64,000 nucleotides of DNA, taken from positions 1 through 64,000 of the forward strand of contig NZ_JAHWGU010000039.1 of the NCBI RefSeq assembly GCF_020873875.1, read 5' to 3'. A model generated the notes under the pieces. It had not been told where the DNA came from. It did no database searches and saw only the letters and a list, made by a program, of their open reading frames with translations. Source of the DNA: Actinoplanes sp. DH11. GTDB lineage: Bacteria > Actinomycetota > Actinomycetes > Mycobacteriales > Micromonosporaceae. This document shows positions 45,308-54,098 of the stretch, piece by piece. Positions within the stretch are counted from its first letter, which is position 1. Each line of letters opens with the position of its first letter. The position numbers and the translations under genes were made by a program.

Positions 45308-45760
45308 TCAGCCGGTGACCGGCAGCGCGGGCTCCGCGTCGGGCTCGGCCGGCTCTGCGGGTTCGGCGGGCTCGGCCGGCTCGGCGGTGCTCACCCCCGC
45401 CCGGCGACAGGTGTCCAGCAGATCGGCCGACGCGACGCGCCACGCCCGGTCACCGGCATCGGCGCTGCGTCCCATCGCCGCGGCGCTCTCCACCAGCGCC
45501 GCGCTGTCGCTGCGCCACGCCAGCCGCTCCACCGAGTCGGCCAGCCGCAACCGGGCCGGCGTGTCGGCGGCCCGCCGCCAGCCCGACCGGAACTCCGCAC
45601 AGGCCTCGCGGCCGCTCGGGTCCAGCCCGGCCGTGGAGGCGCTCGCGGGCTCGGCCGCGAGCGAGGACCGTTCATCACAGCCGGCCACCGCGAGCATCGG
45701 CGGAATCAGCACGAAGGCAGCGATACCGCGGCGCCACCGGAAGCCCGTCAACACGCTCAT
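45308..45760 (-). CDS. Small lipoprotein with Ala-Glu-Pro tail
   Basis: A 150-residue predicted lipoprotein. The N-terminus RWRRGIAAFVLIPPMLAVAGC is a lipoprotein signal with lipobox LAVAGC. The middle (about 45-125) is helical with two Cys, of unknown family. The C-terminus has (AEP) repeats, then PALPVTG. That end recalls LPxTG sorting signals but lacks the following hydrophobic helix. I take ATG 45760 as the start; the frame reaches 45778. Confidence 0.6.
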   Translation of the reverse strand: MSVLTGFRWRRGIAAFVLIPPMLAVAGCDERSSLAAEPASASTAGLDPSGREACAEFRSGWRRAADTPARLRLADSVERLAWRSDSAALVESAAAMGRSADAGDRAWRVASADLLDTCRRAGVSTAEPAEPAEPAEPAEPDAEPALPVTG

Positions 45761-45905
45761 GGGGCCCGCCTTACCCACCGCCCCGGCGGGCCTCGCTCAA
45801 GTCACCCGGTCGAGGCTGACATCGTCGCGTTGCTGAGCGCCGCTCCACCTGTTAGACAAGGCCGGTGAGTCGCCGTTCACGCGGCCTGAACAGTGAGAGT
45901 GAGCC

Positions 45906-46562
45906 ATGGAGCGCAACAGTTCTGCCGCCGCGACGGACGACACCGCCGGCCGGATCCCGCCGGTCTATCGCGCGGTCATGGCGGCGGCGGGACCGATCGT
46001 ACGCTGGTGGGGCCGTCTCGAGGTGGAAGGCTTGGACAAGCTCCCGACGCACGGCGCGACGATCGTCCCGGCCAACCACGACAGCGCCTGGGACCCGGTG
46101 GTCATCGCCCACGCCGCCCGCCACCGCCGGCAGATCCAGGCCCTCGCCAAGGCATCGTTGTGGAAGAACCCGCTGCTCCGCTGGGTGCTGGACGGGATGG
46201 GACAGATCCCGATCCGGCGCGGCCAGGCCGACACGGACGCGCTGGACGCCGCGGTGCAGTGCCTCTCGGACGGCGGTTGCCTCGGCATCTTCCCGGAGGG
46301 CAGCCGTTCGAAGGGCCGGCAGCTGCGTGCCCGCAGCGGCGCCGGCCGCCTCGCTCAGACCGTGCCGCAGGCCCGCATCGTCTGCGCGGCGGTCTCCGGA
46401 ACCGTGGACATCGCCCGCTTCCCGCGTCGCCCCCGGCTGAAGGTGACGTTCTTCGAACCCACCCCGCCGCCGCCGGGGGAAACCGCACTGCAACTGTCGA
46501 CGAGACTGACCGCCGAGCTCCGCGCCGTCGCGCCGGTGGCGCCATCGGGACGCGACTCGTGA
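45906..46562 (+). CDS. 1-acyl-glycerol-3-phosphate acyltransferase (PlsC-like)
   Basis: A 218-residue acyltransferase. The catalytic HxxxxD is NHDSAWD (His58, Asp63), the glycerol-phosphate motif is FPEGSRS (129-135), and IPIRRG is the intermediate block. It transfers an acyl chain to lysophosphatidate or a related acceptor in membrane lipid synthesis. No long membrane helix is seen; an amphipathic N-terminus would bind the membrane. It converges on the STAS gene with a four-base gap. It is probably a paralogue of the main PlsC (inference from isolation). Confidence 0.85.
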   Translation: MERNSSAAATDDTAGRIPPVYRAVMAAAGPIVRWWGRLEVEGLDKLPTHGATIVPANHDSAWDPVVIAHAARHRRQIQALAKASLWKNPLLRWVLDGMGQIPIRRGQADTDALDAAVQCLSDGGCLGIFPEGSRSKGRQLRARSGAGRLAQTVPQARIVCAAVSGTVDIARFPRRPRLKVTFFEPTPPPPGETALQLSTRLTAELRAVAPVAPSGRDS

Positions 46563-46566
46563 AGCG

Positions 46567-46881
46567 TCAGTCGATCGGTGTCCCGGTGATCTCCAGGACC
46601 CGGCGGGTGATTCCTCGCGCGTTGAGAACCCGCATCCGGATCCCGGCCGTGTTCGCCCGCGCGTAGGCCTCGGAGAGCGCACGGACACCGGAGGCGTCGC
46701 AGAAGACCACCTCGGCGAGGTCGACAAGCACCTCGGCGAGGTCGCGGCGTGCCAGCAACTCCCGCAGGGACGCCGCGAGCGGTTCCACCGTCGCCATGTC
46801 GATCTCACCGGTCACGGTGAGCCGGACGGAGGCGCCCGGCACCCACGGCTCGCCGTGTGGCACGCCTTGCGGCATCGGCAA
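46567..46881 (-). CDS. STAS-domain anti-sigma factor antagonist
   Basis: A 104-residue single STAS domain. The segment VVFCDASGVRAL holds the Ser (in DASG) phosphorylated in SpoIIAA/RsbV-type antagonists. TVTGEIDMATVEPL at the N-terminus is the usual first strand pair. It would sequester an anti-sigma kinase when unphosphorylated. No kinase is adjacent. The PP2C response regulator at 10.3-11.5 kb is of the type that dephosphorylates such proteins, a possible but unproven link. Confidence 0.85.
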   Translation of the reverse strand: MPMPQGVPHGEPWVPGASVRLTVTGEIDMATVEPLAASLRELLARRDLAEVLVDLAEVVFCDASGVRALSEAYARANTAGIRMRVLNARGITRRVLEITGTPID

Positions 46882-47046
46882 TGCTCCCCCTCGATCGGCC
46901 TCTCAGGTTAGGAAGCCGGGACGGAGAGATCAAAGCGAATGCGGAGAATCGCGCAGTGAGCATTATCAACCGGTCATCGGGGGTTCAGCAGTAACAAAAA
47001 CACCCGCCGCAGCGCTGTCCGGTCCGCCCGCCGGAAGAAGCAGGCA

Positions 47047-47437
47047 TCAGTCGCCGCCGGGCACGAGGATGCCTTCCGCGACCTCCTCGAAAACGTAACC
47101 CCACCACGCCTCGTCGCCACGAAAAGCCCGGGCGTCCAGCTTCCTCAGCGCCGTCCGGGCCGACATGCCGGACCTGACCGTCGCCGGAGCGGGCCAGGTA
47201 GGCGCCGGCGTACTCCTGCTCGTTGAGCCCGAGATGGTGATAGCCGGTGCCGTCCACAGTGATCCGGCCGAGGAAAGAGTGCCCGGTGCGGTAGAACATC
47301 CCCTCGATCTCCACCGGGAGCCCGACGCTGCCGAGCAGGGACAGGGCATCGGCGGGGAGGTCGGCGGTCACGTCGGCCCGCACCGCGGCACCACCCCGCC
47401 ACGGATCCTGCCCGATCGCAGGGGCAACGTCGGTCAT
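47047..47437 (-). pseudogene. Frameshifted gene, SUKH-4-like
   Basis: Protein-like sequence starts at ATG 47437 (LPADALSLLGSVGLPVEIEG, then YHHLGLNEQEYAGAYLARSGDG) and continues in a second minus-strand frame ending at 47047 (ALRKLDARAF, DEAWWGYVFEEVAEGILVP). The two halves meet at about 47150-47185. The unshifted frame instead runs into an Arg-rich, low-quality tail. A one-base indel or a sequencing error explains it. The first part resembles SUKH-4 proteins, many of them immunity or polymorphic-toxin partners; that family call is tentative. Confidence 0.5.
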
Positions 47438-47522
47438 CGATCAACTCCCGGGCTGTCGGAGCGGCGATGGTAGCCCACAGCTGACCCCGGGTAGCGTGCT
47501 GCTGTTCTCGAGGGGGCCGGCT

Positions 47523-48137
47523 TTGCCGAAGGACGACGACCTGGCCGACGCGCTCACCGCGGCACGCGCCGGCGACGAGCGCGGATTCGCCGTGCTCTGG
47601 CGGGCACTGCATCCGGCGGTGCTGCGCTACCTGCGGGTGATCGCCGGCGACGCGGCCGAGGACGCCGCGTCGGAGACCTGGTTGCAGGTCGCTCGTGACC
47701 TGGACCGGTTCACCGGTGACCCGGCCGCGTTCCGCGGCTGGCTGTTCCGCATCGCGCGGCACCGCGGCATCGACGAGCATCGCCGCGCCGACCGGCGCCG
47801 CGAGGACCCGGCGGAGATCGTCGACGCCGGTTCGACGGGCACCGACGCCGCCGCGGAGGTGATCGAGGAGAGCGGGACCGCCTGGGCGCTGAGCCGGGTC
47901 GCGCTGCTGCCCGCGGACCAGGCGGAAGCCGTGATGTTGCGGGTGGTGGCCGGGCTCGACGTCGCCGCCACCGCCCGGGTTCTGGGCAAACGGCGCGGCG
48001 CGGTGCGCGTCGCCACCATGCGGGGCCTGCGCCGGCTGGCCGCCGATCCGCAGGTCCAGGTGCGGGCCGACCGTCCGCGCCACGACTCCACCGAGGCCGA
48101 CCGTCCGCGCCACGACTCCACCGAGAAGGTGCAATAG
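47523..48137 (+). CDS. ECF RNA polymerase sigma factor
   Basis: A 204-residue sigma-70-family ECF factor. Region 2 (about 20-90: ETWLQVARDLDRF, WLFRIARHRGID) and region 4 (about 125-180: LLPADQAEAVMLRVVAGL, then RRGAVRVATMRGLRRL) are present. No region 3. I prefer TTG 47523, with GAGGGGG seven bases upstream, over GTG 47496. The tail ends in two identical copies of ADRPRHDSTE. The following gene begins one base after its stop and encodes a membrane protein that probably controls it. Confidence 0.85.
   Translation: MPKDDDLADALTAARAGDERGFAVLWRALHPAVLRYLRVIAGDAAEDAASETWLQVARDLDRFTGDPAAFRGWLFRIARHRGIDEHRRADRRREDPAEIVDAGSTGTDAAAEVIEESGTAWALSRVALLPADQAEAVMLRVVAGLDVAATARVLGKRRGAVRVATMRGLRRLAADPQVQVRADRPRHDSTEADRPRHDSTEKVQ
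48066..48125 (+). repeat. Perfect 30-bp tandem duplication in the sigma gene
   Basis: Two identical 30-bp units (48066-48095 and 48096-48125, beginning GCCGACCGTCCGCGCCACGA) encode ADRPRHDSTE twice at the sigma factor C-terminus. Perfect identity implies a recent event; the frame is kept. Confidence 0.9.
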
Positions 48138-48138
48138 G

Positions 48139-48984
48139 ATGCGTGCCCTGATCCGTGCGTTCCGGAGCTGGCGGACCGACCGGCGCGCCCTGGACGAGGC
48201 CGACCGGCTGGTCGCGGACGCCACCGGCACCAGCACCAGCACCAGCACCGGGCTGGACCATCTGCTCGAAGCGGTCCGCGCCCCGGCCACCGCCGGCGAG
48301 CTGAGCGGCGAGCAGGCGATGGTCGCCGCCCTCGCCGCGGAACGCCGCCGGGCCATGTCGGCGCCGGCACACCCCGCACGGGTACGCACCCGCACCATCG
48401 CCGTGGCCACCGCGGCGGCAGTGGCTGTCCTGACCGCCGGCGGCACCGCTGTGGCGGCACGCGGCGGCAACCTCCCGGCCGGCGTCCAGCAGGAGGCGCA
48501 CCGCCTGTTCTCGGAGCTCGGCGTGCCCGCGCCGGCCACCTCGAAGCCAAGTCCCGCGCCCCGGCCGGCCCGCTCGTCCGGCCCGGCACCCACGCCGGCC
48601 GCACCACCTCCCGTCACCGCATCGCCCTCGACCACCGCACCGCCCTCCGCCACCGCATCGTCCTCAGTCACCGCGTCCCCTTCCGGAGCGGCGTCGCAGG
48701 CCGGTTGGTGCGCGCAGTGGCAGACGGCCGCCGACGGCGGCAGGCCGATGAACGGCCGTGACCGCCGCGACCTGATCGCCGCCGCCGGCGGTGCGGACGC
48801 CGTCGCAGCGTTCTGCGCCTCGGCGACCGGGTCGGCGTCGCCCGCCACGAGCAGTCCCACCGCCACGGAGAAGACCAGCCCCGCCCCTACGCGGAAGGCC
48901 GGCCCCGCCGCCACGAAGAAGAGCAGCCAGACCGCCACGCCGAAGAAGTCGAAGAAGCCGCACCCCAGCAGCAAGGCCAAGTGA
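48139..48984 (+). CDS. Membrane protein, probable anti-sigma partner
   Basis: A 281-residue single-span protein. Residues 1-85 are cytosolic and charged (RALDEADRLVAD, then EQAMVAALAAERRRAM), residues about 86-108 form a membrane helix (TRTIAVATAAAVAVLTAGGTAVAA), and the outside part is Ser/Thr/Pro/Ala-rich with a small Cys-containing patch (GWCAQWQ...AAFCAS) and a Lys-rich end. Order right after an ECF gene (one-base gap) suggests it sequesters the sigma factor, though no zinc HxxxCxxC anti-sigma motif is seen. A hexamer repeat ACCAGC at 48227-48250 encodes TSTSTST. Confidence 0.65.
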   Translation: MRALIRAFRSWRTDRRALDEADRLVADATGTSTSTSTGLDHLLEAVRAPATAGELSGEQAMVAALAAERRRAMSAPAHPARVRTRTIAVATAAAVAVLTAGGTAVAARGGNLPAGVQQEAHRLFSELGVPAPATSKPSPAPRPARSSGPAPTPAAPPPVTASPSTTAPPSATASSSVTASPSGAASQAGWCAQWQTAADGGRPMNGRDRRDLIAAAGGADAVAAFCASATGSASPATSSPTATEKTSPAPTRKAGPAATKKSSQTATPKKSKKPHPSSKAK

Positions 48985-49114
48985 CCGGCGCCCGGCCGCC
49001 GTGATGTTGACCCCAGGTTCGGCTCCGGGACCGAACAGGACAGTGCGAAGCGGCGTCGATCTCTAGGATGCACGTGCCCCGATTCTCACATCGGGGTACA
49101 CGGGAGGAACTTCG

Positions 49115-51145
49115 ATGAACACCCCTTCGGTCCGGCGTGCCCTCGTCGCCCTGGCCGCAGTGACCACCCCGCTCGCGCTCGCCGCACCGGCGCAGGCCGC
49201 CGCCGTCCGGCCGCTGGTCGCCGGCGCCGACACCACGGTGAGCGCGGCGCCCGGCGGCGTCTTCACCGCCCAGTTGTCGGTCACCAACATCGACTCGGTG
49301 GCGGTGGACGGGACCGGGCTCTGGTTCGGCGGGCTCGGCGACTACCAGTCGGCGACGCGGTACTCGAACTGCACCTACGACATCCACGACAACCTTCAGT
49401 CGTGCCGGTTGGCGCTCACTCTGGAACCGGGCAAGACGTACCGCGCGGAGTTGCCGCTGCGCGTCCCGGCGGACGCGTACGCGCCCGGCTCGCGGAAGGT
49501 GAGCTTCGACTGGATGACCGGCAAGAACTACGACCTGGTCACGGGCCCCGCCAAGCCGGGCACCGGTGAGGAGCTGCGGCTCACCGAGGACACCGCGCCG
49601 GGCCCCCGCCACGTCACGTCCTGGCAGACGGTGAACCTCGACGTCACCGGCAACCAGGGCGCGGACCTGGTCGCCTCCGGCGGGAAGGTGTACGGCGCCG
49701 CCGGCGAGACGGTCCAGCTCAAGCCGGCGGTGCGTAACAACGGCCCGGCCAGCCTCGACTGGATCAGCAAGGGCGTCTCCCCCGGTCAAGCGATCGTGAC
49801 GATCCCGCCCGGCACCTCGGTGGTGACGACGCCGTCGCTCTGCAAGGCGACGTCCGACGCACAGAAGTACGCCTGCGAGACCACCAAGCTCTTCACCGTC
49901 GGCAGCACCAACTCCTGGCCGTTCAACCTGCGCATCGACCGGGTCGTCCCGGACGCGACAGGCACCGTCGAGGTCAACCCGGCCTGCGACTGCGAGCGGT
50001 TCGCCGACGACCTCGACAAGTCGAACGACACGGCGTCACTGGTCGTCAACCCGGCACCGACGGCTCCGGGCAACAAGGACACCAATCCGCCGGTCGTCGC
50101 CTCGACCGGCCTGACCGAGGGTCAGTGGATCGGCCGGTTCCACTACGTCACCCCGGCCTGGTCGGACGATGTCGCGGTGACAAAGGTGCAGGTGCTGGTG
50201 AACGGCACCGTCACCAAGACCTGGACGGGCACGCTGCCCCGCGAGTTCCTGGTGGAACCGCCCTCCGACGTGCACAACCGGGAGGCGCGGGTCACGGTCC
50301 GTGCCTTCGACGCGGCAGGAAACCACGGGGACCGGACCACCACGGTACGAGCGGACGTGCTCAGCCCCACCGCGACGATCACCCCGGCGTACGGGACCCG
50401 CGTCACCGGCACGGTGCCGATCCGTCCCACCGGCGTCGAGTCCGACACCGTACGCATCGAGCTTCGCGAGTGGGGCGGCAAGGTCGTCGGCCGCAGCACC
50501 GCGGCGCCGTGGACGATGAACTGGAACACCCGCGGCGGCGCCAACGGTGACCGGTGGCTGGAGATGCGGGCCGTCGACCGGGCCGGCAACGTCTCGTTCG
50601 CCATGGGCGAGTACTACGTGGACAACGCCGGCCCGTCCGTCACCGCCATCACGCCGGGCAACCGGGCCCTGGTCCGCGGCAGTGTGCGGACCACCGCCAA
50701 GGCCTCCGACCCGAGCGGCATCCGGTCGGCGCGGGTCACCGGGGCCAAGGCGACCAGCTCGCCGTGGGCCTGGACGGTCACGCCGAAGGCTCAGGGCAAC
50801 CATACGATCGAATGGGTCGTGACGGACAAGCTGGGCAACACCACGATCGCCCGTCGCGTCGTCGTCAACGACACCGTCGCTCCGGCGCTCAAGCTCACCA
50901 AGGCACCGGCGAACAACGCGAAACTGACGAAGTCGACGACGCTCACCGCGGCCGCCAGTGACAGGAACGGCATCGCGAAGGTGCAGTTCCTCGTCAACGG
51001 CAAGGTCGTGGCGACCGACGCCAAGGCCGCTTACCAGTTCACGCTGAACCCGAAGAAGTACGGCAAGAAGTTCACCGTGCAGGTTCGTGCGTACGACAAG
51101 GCGGGGAACAGCAAGACTCTCGCCAAGCGCACCTACCGCCGCTGA
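49115..51145 (+). CDS. Secreted multi-Ig-like protein
   Basis: A 676-residue exported protein with a signal peptide (ALAAPAQA, cut near 29). The N-terminal third is beta-rich with CARDB/DUF11-like character (TVSAAPGGVFTAQLSVTN, then NNGPASL), followed by three or more Ig-like (Big-type) modules from about 330 (VTKVQVLVNG, VRAFDAAGN, VDRAGNVSF, LTAAASDRNGIAKVQFLVNG). No enzyme motif is seen. It may be an adhesin or wall-associated scaffold. No cell-wall sorting motif is present. A 14-bp hairpin follows the stop. The gene is monocistronic. Confidence 0.75.
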   Translation: MNTPSVRRALVALAAVTTPLALAAPAQAAAVRPLVAGADTTVSAAPGGVFTAQLSVTNIDSVAVDGTGLWFGGLGDYQSATRYSNCTYDIHDNLQSCRLALTLEPGKTYRAELPLRVPADAYAPGSRKVSFDWMTGKNYDLVTGPAKPGTGEELRLTEDTAPGPRHVTSWQTVNLDVTGNQGADLVASGGKVYGAAGETVQLKPAVRNNGPASLDWISKGVSPGQAIVTIPPGTSVVTTPSLCKATSDAQKYACETTKLFTVGSTNSWPFNLRIDRVVPDATGTVEVNPACDCERFADDLDKSNDTASLVVNPAPTAPGNKDTNPPVVASTGLTEGQWIGRFHYVTPAWSDDVAVTKVQVLVNGTVTKTWTGTLPREFLVEPPSDVHNREARVTVRAFDAAGNHGDRTTTVRADVLSPTATITPAYGTRVTGTVPIRPTGVESDTVRIELREWGGKVVGRSTAAPWTMNWNTRGGANGDRWLEMRAVDRAGNVSFAMGEYYVDNAGPSVTAITPGNRALVRGSVRTTAKASDPSGIRSARVTGAKATSSPWAWTVTPKAQGNHTIEWVVTDKLGNTTIARRVVVNDTVAPALKLTKAPANNAKLTKSTTLTAAASDRNGIAKVQFLVNGKVVATDAKAAYQFTLNPKKYGKKFTVQVRAYDKAGNSKTLAKRTYRR

Positions 51146-51159
51146 TCCGACAGGTGACG

Positions 51160-51203
51160 GCGGCGGCCACCCGGTGCTCATCGCACGGGTGGCCGCCGCT
51201 TTC
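51160..51203 (+). terminator. Hairpin terminator
   Basis: A perfect 14-bp stem GCGGCGGCCACCCG / CGGGTGGCCGCCGC with a 12-base loop, followed by TTTC, ends the Ig-like gene and may also serve the convergent gene. Confidence 0.85.
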
Positions 51204-51242
51204 ACATCGGTACTACGTCGAGGTCAAGCCGTGGGCTGACGG

Positions 51243-53474
51243 TCAGGGGTACGCCACGACCTGGCGCGGGGTGGTGTTGCCGGCCGGGTTGGGGACGGCA
51301 CCGCCGGTGTCGTTGACGACGTTGGCGATGGTGCCGACGTCGCCGAGCGAGACGGTGAGGATGCTGCGGAGCCGGACACCGGGCCGGACGGGCACCTCGA
51401 ACGCCCGGTCCACCCGCACACTCGGGTTGACGTTGAAGTAGGCGTACGAGCCGCCGCCCCAGAGTTCGTGGTCGGTGACGTTGTCGGCGACCTTGTAGGC
51501 GGCGTAGCCGTTGCCACGGGGACCGATCCAGGCGGCTTGGTTCGGTACGTCGTACGGCTTCTCGTTCTGGAAGAAGATCGTCCGGCCGCGGTTGCCGTTC
51601 CAGATCACCTCGTACTTCTGGTAATGCTCGACGAACAGGCCGGTGGCGAGGACGTCGTCGCCGTTGACAATGAGGCCGGTGTCGCCGGTGTTGACCGTCC
51701 AGCCGGTGGGCGCCCCGCCGTGGTCGGCCCGCCAGGCCCAGATGTGGTCGATGATCGTGTCGTCGCTGTGCACGGCGAGGGTGGTGGTGGCCCTGCCCTG
51801 GACGCTGCTGCCGATGCGGAAGAAGACGTCCTGCAGGCTGATCGGGTTGGCGGCGTGGTCGGTGTGGACGCCGGCCCGTCCGACGCTCATCAGCGTCGGG
51901 CTGTTGGCCGTCCCGGCGTCGAAGGTCAAACCGCTGACCTTGACCCCGTCGACGTCGGCGACGTTCAGCGCCTCGACCCCGTTGGTCGGGATCAGGGTCG
52001 GGAAGCCGATGCCGGTCACCACGGTGTTGGGGCGGGTGACCCGGATGGTCTCGCTGAGCGAGTAGGTGCCGGGGGTGAAGAACAGGTTCAGCCCCTGGGC
52101 GAGCGCGGAGTTGATCCGGGCGGCGCTGTCACCGGGCTTGGCGACGTAGAACTCCCGCATCGGGATCGAGGTGCCGGCGGTGTTCGGCCAGCTGGCGCCC
52201 GCGGAGTTGCGCCGCAGGGCGGGCACGAAGACGCGGTACAGGCCGGCGTTGTCCACGTACAGGAAAGGCTTCTCCCGGGTGACCGGAGTGGTCGCCAGGG
52301 TGGTGTGCGGCGGGTTCGGGAACGCGTTCGGCGGTGCGCCCTGCACGCCCGAGTAGACCATGTTCCAGACGCCGCCGTCCCAGCGCCCGATCCGGCTGTC
52401 CCGGGTGTACCACTGCTGCTGGGAGCCGGAGGAAACGGTGCCGTCGACGACCGAGTCGGCGAGGTAGCCGCCGCTGGAGTAGCCCTGCCCGTTGTCCTGG
52501 TTCGAGGGCGCCAGGGTCAGGTTGCCCTTGACGTGCACCCGGCGCATCGGGGCGGCCTGCGAGACGGCCCAGCGGTTGGTGCCGCCCTCGGGCACGATCG
52601 ACAGGTTCTCCATGCTGCGCCAGAAGTTCTGCGTCGCGTTCGACTCGTCACCGAAGTTCCAGCCGGAGTCCACGTTGACCGCGCCGTTGATCGTCACGTC
52701 GTCGGGGTTGAGGCCGAGACCGGCGAGGGTGGTGTAGAAACCGACGTTCGCCCACACCCGGCCGTAGCTGCCGGGCTTGAAGAGGAACACGTGGCGCTGG
52801 GCCCCGAACTGCGCGGTCGGGCTGCGCAGCTGCGCGTTGAACGCCTGGTCCACCGCCGACTGGATGGTCGACGCCGGCGTGGACGGATCGAAGATCCGCA
52901 CGTTCGGGCCCAGGTCGGGGGTGTCCGAGGTGGGGAGTGCCGGGCCCGGAGTCGTCGGGCCGGAGCCGCCACCGAAGACCTGGAACTCCCAGAGCGAATA
53001 GCCGTACGGGGTGGCCCGCGTGGTGCCGTTCATCCGCACGAACCGGCCGTTGCCGGTGGCATTCAGGGTCTGCACGCCGGCCTTGCCGGTGGTGACCGGA
53101 GTGATGTTCGTCCAGGTGGTGCCGTTCTCCGAAGTCTGAATCGTGAAGGCCGAGGCGTACGCCGCCTCCCAGTTCAGCACGACCTGGCTGATCGAGCGGG
53201 TGCTGCCCAGGTCGACCTGCAACCACTGCGGATCGGCGAACGCGCTGGACCAGCGGGTGCCGGCGTCACCGTCGACCGCGGCGCCCGCGGTGAACCCGTT
53301 CTCGACGGACGAGGCGGTGGCCGGCTTGCCCTGCGACAGCGGGAGGTCCGCGGCGCTCGCGTTGGTGGCGACCGAGACGACGGTGATGCCGAGCGCCGCG
53401 GCGAGGACGGCACTGAGCACGACCCGGCCGCGGTGCCGGAGTCTCTGCGGGGGTGGGGAAGTCAGGGGTGTCAT
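51243..53474 (-). CDS. Secreted F5/8-type (CBM32) and pectate-lyase-fold protein
   Basis: A 743-residue exported protein. After a signal peptide (ending NASAAD, about 45) a discoidin/CBM32 module (about 48-180; GKPATASSVENG, WSSAFADPQWLQVDLG) is followed by a right-handed beta-helix-like region (about 195-743; FLFKPGSYG, NGAVNVDSGW, VIDHIWAWRADHGG, FFQNEKPYD). Beta-helix proteins of this kind degrade or bind plant or microbial polysaccharides; no catalytic residue can be assigned from sequence alone. I start at ATG 53474 with AGGA upstream; the frame extends far upstream without protein character. A GAGAGCGCTCTC palindrome lies 85 bases upstream, as in sugar-regulated genes. Confidence 0.8.
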   Translation of the reverse strand: MTPLTSPPPQRLRHRGRVVLSAVLAAALGITVVSVATNASAADLPLSQGKPATASSVENGFTAGAAVDGDAGTRWSSAFADPQWLQVDLGSTRSISQVVLNWEAAYASAFTIQTSENGTTWTNITPVTTGKAGVQTLNATGNGRFVRMNGTTRATPYGYSLWEFQVFGGGSGPTTPGPALPTSDTPDLGPNVRIFDPSTPASTIQSAVDQAFNAQLRSPTAQFGAQRHVFLFKPGSYGRVWANVGFYTTLAGLGLNPDDVTINGAVNVDSGWNFGDESNATQNFWRSMENLSIVPEGGTNRWAVSQAAPMRRVHVKGNLTLAPSNQDNGQGYSSGGYLADSVVDGTVSSGSQQQWYTRDSRIGRWDGGVWNMVYSGVQGAPPNAFPNPPHTTLATTPVTREKPFLYVDNAGLYRVFVPALRRNSAGASWPNTAGTSIPMREFYVAKPGDSAARINSALAQGLNLFFTPGTYSLSETIRVTRPNTVVTGIGFPTLIPTNGVEALNVADVDGVKVSGLTFDAGTANSPTLMSVGRAGVHTDHAANPISLQDVFFRIGSSVQGRATTTLAVHSDDTIIDHIWAWRADHGGAPTGWTVNTGDTGLIVNGDDVLATGLFVEHYQKYEVIWNGNRGRTIFFQNEKPYDVPNQAAWIGPRGNGYAAYKVADNVTDHELWGGGSYAYFNVNPSVRVDRAFEVPVRPGVRLRSILTVSLGDVGTIANVVNDTGGAVPNPAGNTTPRQVVAYP

Positions 53475-53558
53475 GTTCCTGCCTATCGACCTGAGTGCCG
53501 CGCGTCCATGGGGGCGGACGCACGGTGGACGGGGGGAGCGAAAGCGCAGTACCGAGCG

Positions 53559-53570
53559 GAGAGCGCTCTC
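53559..53570. promoter_or_regulatory. LacI-type operator palindrome
   Basis: GAGAGCGCTCTC is a perfect 12-bp palindrome with a central CG, the form used by CebR-like LacI-family sugar repressors of actinomycetes. It lies 85-96 bases before the beta-helix gene start. Confidence 0.65.
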
Positions 53571-54098
53571 TTGGAGTGTTACGCCCCTGTTGCCGATCGT
53601 CAATGTCCCGGCAACAAAAGATCCGCGCAGGCCGCCGCAATGGGCCCTTACCGGTGCAGTCCTGGATTGATTTGAGAAAACTCGCGAAAAAGTGTTCTCC
53701 AAGAAACTGTTATGCCGAGCCTTAAGCGTGGTTGGCCCGTAATGAATAGCTACCGGAGGGGCTGAGGCGCCACCCGCAGGACCTCGGAACCTTCTCCCAC
53801 ATCGACGGGCAGGACATCCCGCGCGAGTACTGCTCCCAGTGCGCTGATCGGCAGCCGTTGCGACCCGCTGCCGATCACCGCTTCGAGCTGCCTGAACATC
53901 GTCCGACCACGCCTTCACCTGACGAAGCAGGATGACGGAGTCCTGTGCCATGGAAGATGGTCGGGCACTGAGCACCTTGGTCCAACGCCATGCATCCCAA
54001 GGACACGAAACGACCCTTTCATCTGAAATCGTCCGAGTCACGCCCCGGGGCGGCACGAATCGGACGGGCTTGACAAGACCTGACATGTCACGCAGAGT
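53571..54098. other. Intergenic region with a possible gene remnant
   Basis: About 530 bases with no complete gene. On the + strand a start-less frame at 53753-53935 reads DIPREYCSQCADRQP and ends PDEAG, with a CxxC pair that could be the tail of a lost zinc-binding protein. A TTGACA hexamer at 54070-54075 may be the -35 element of the GntR/ABC operon. Base composition from 53640 to 53760 is distinctly less GC-rich. Confidence 0.35.

Noticed and set aside
45308..45340. LPxTG sorting signal in the AEP lipoprotein
   Set aside because: The C-terminus reads LPVTG, but no hydrophobic helix or basic tail follows before the stop, and a lipobox already anchors the protein.
53475..54086. N-terminal extension of the beta-helix protein to 54086
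   Set aside because: The upstream codons include the operator palindrome and lack protein character; ATG 53474 has a ribosome site and begins a signal peptide.
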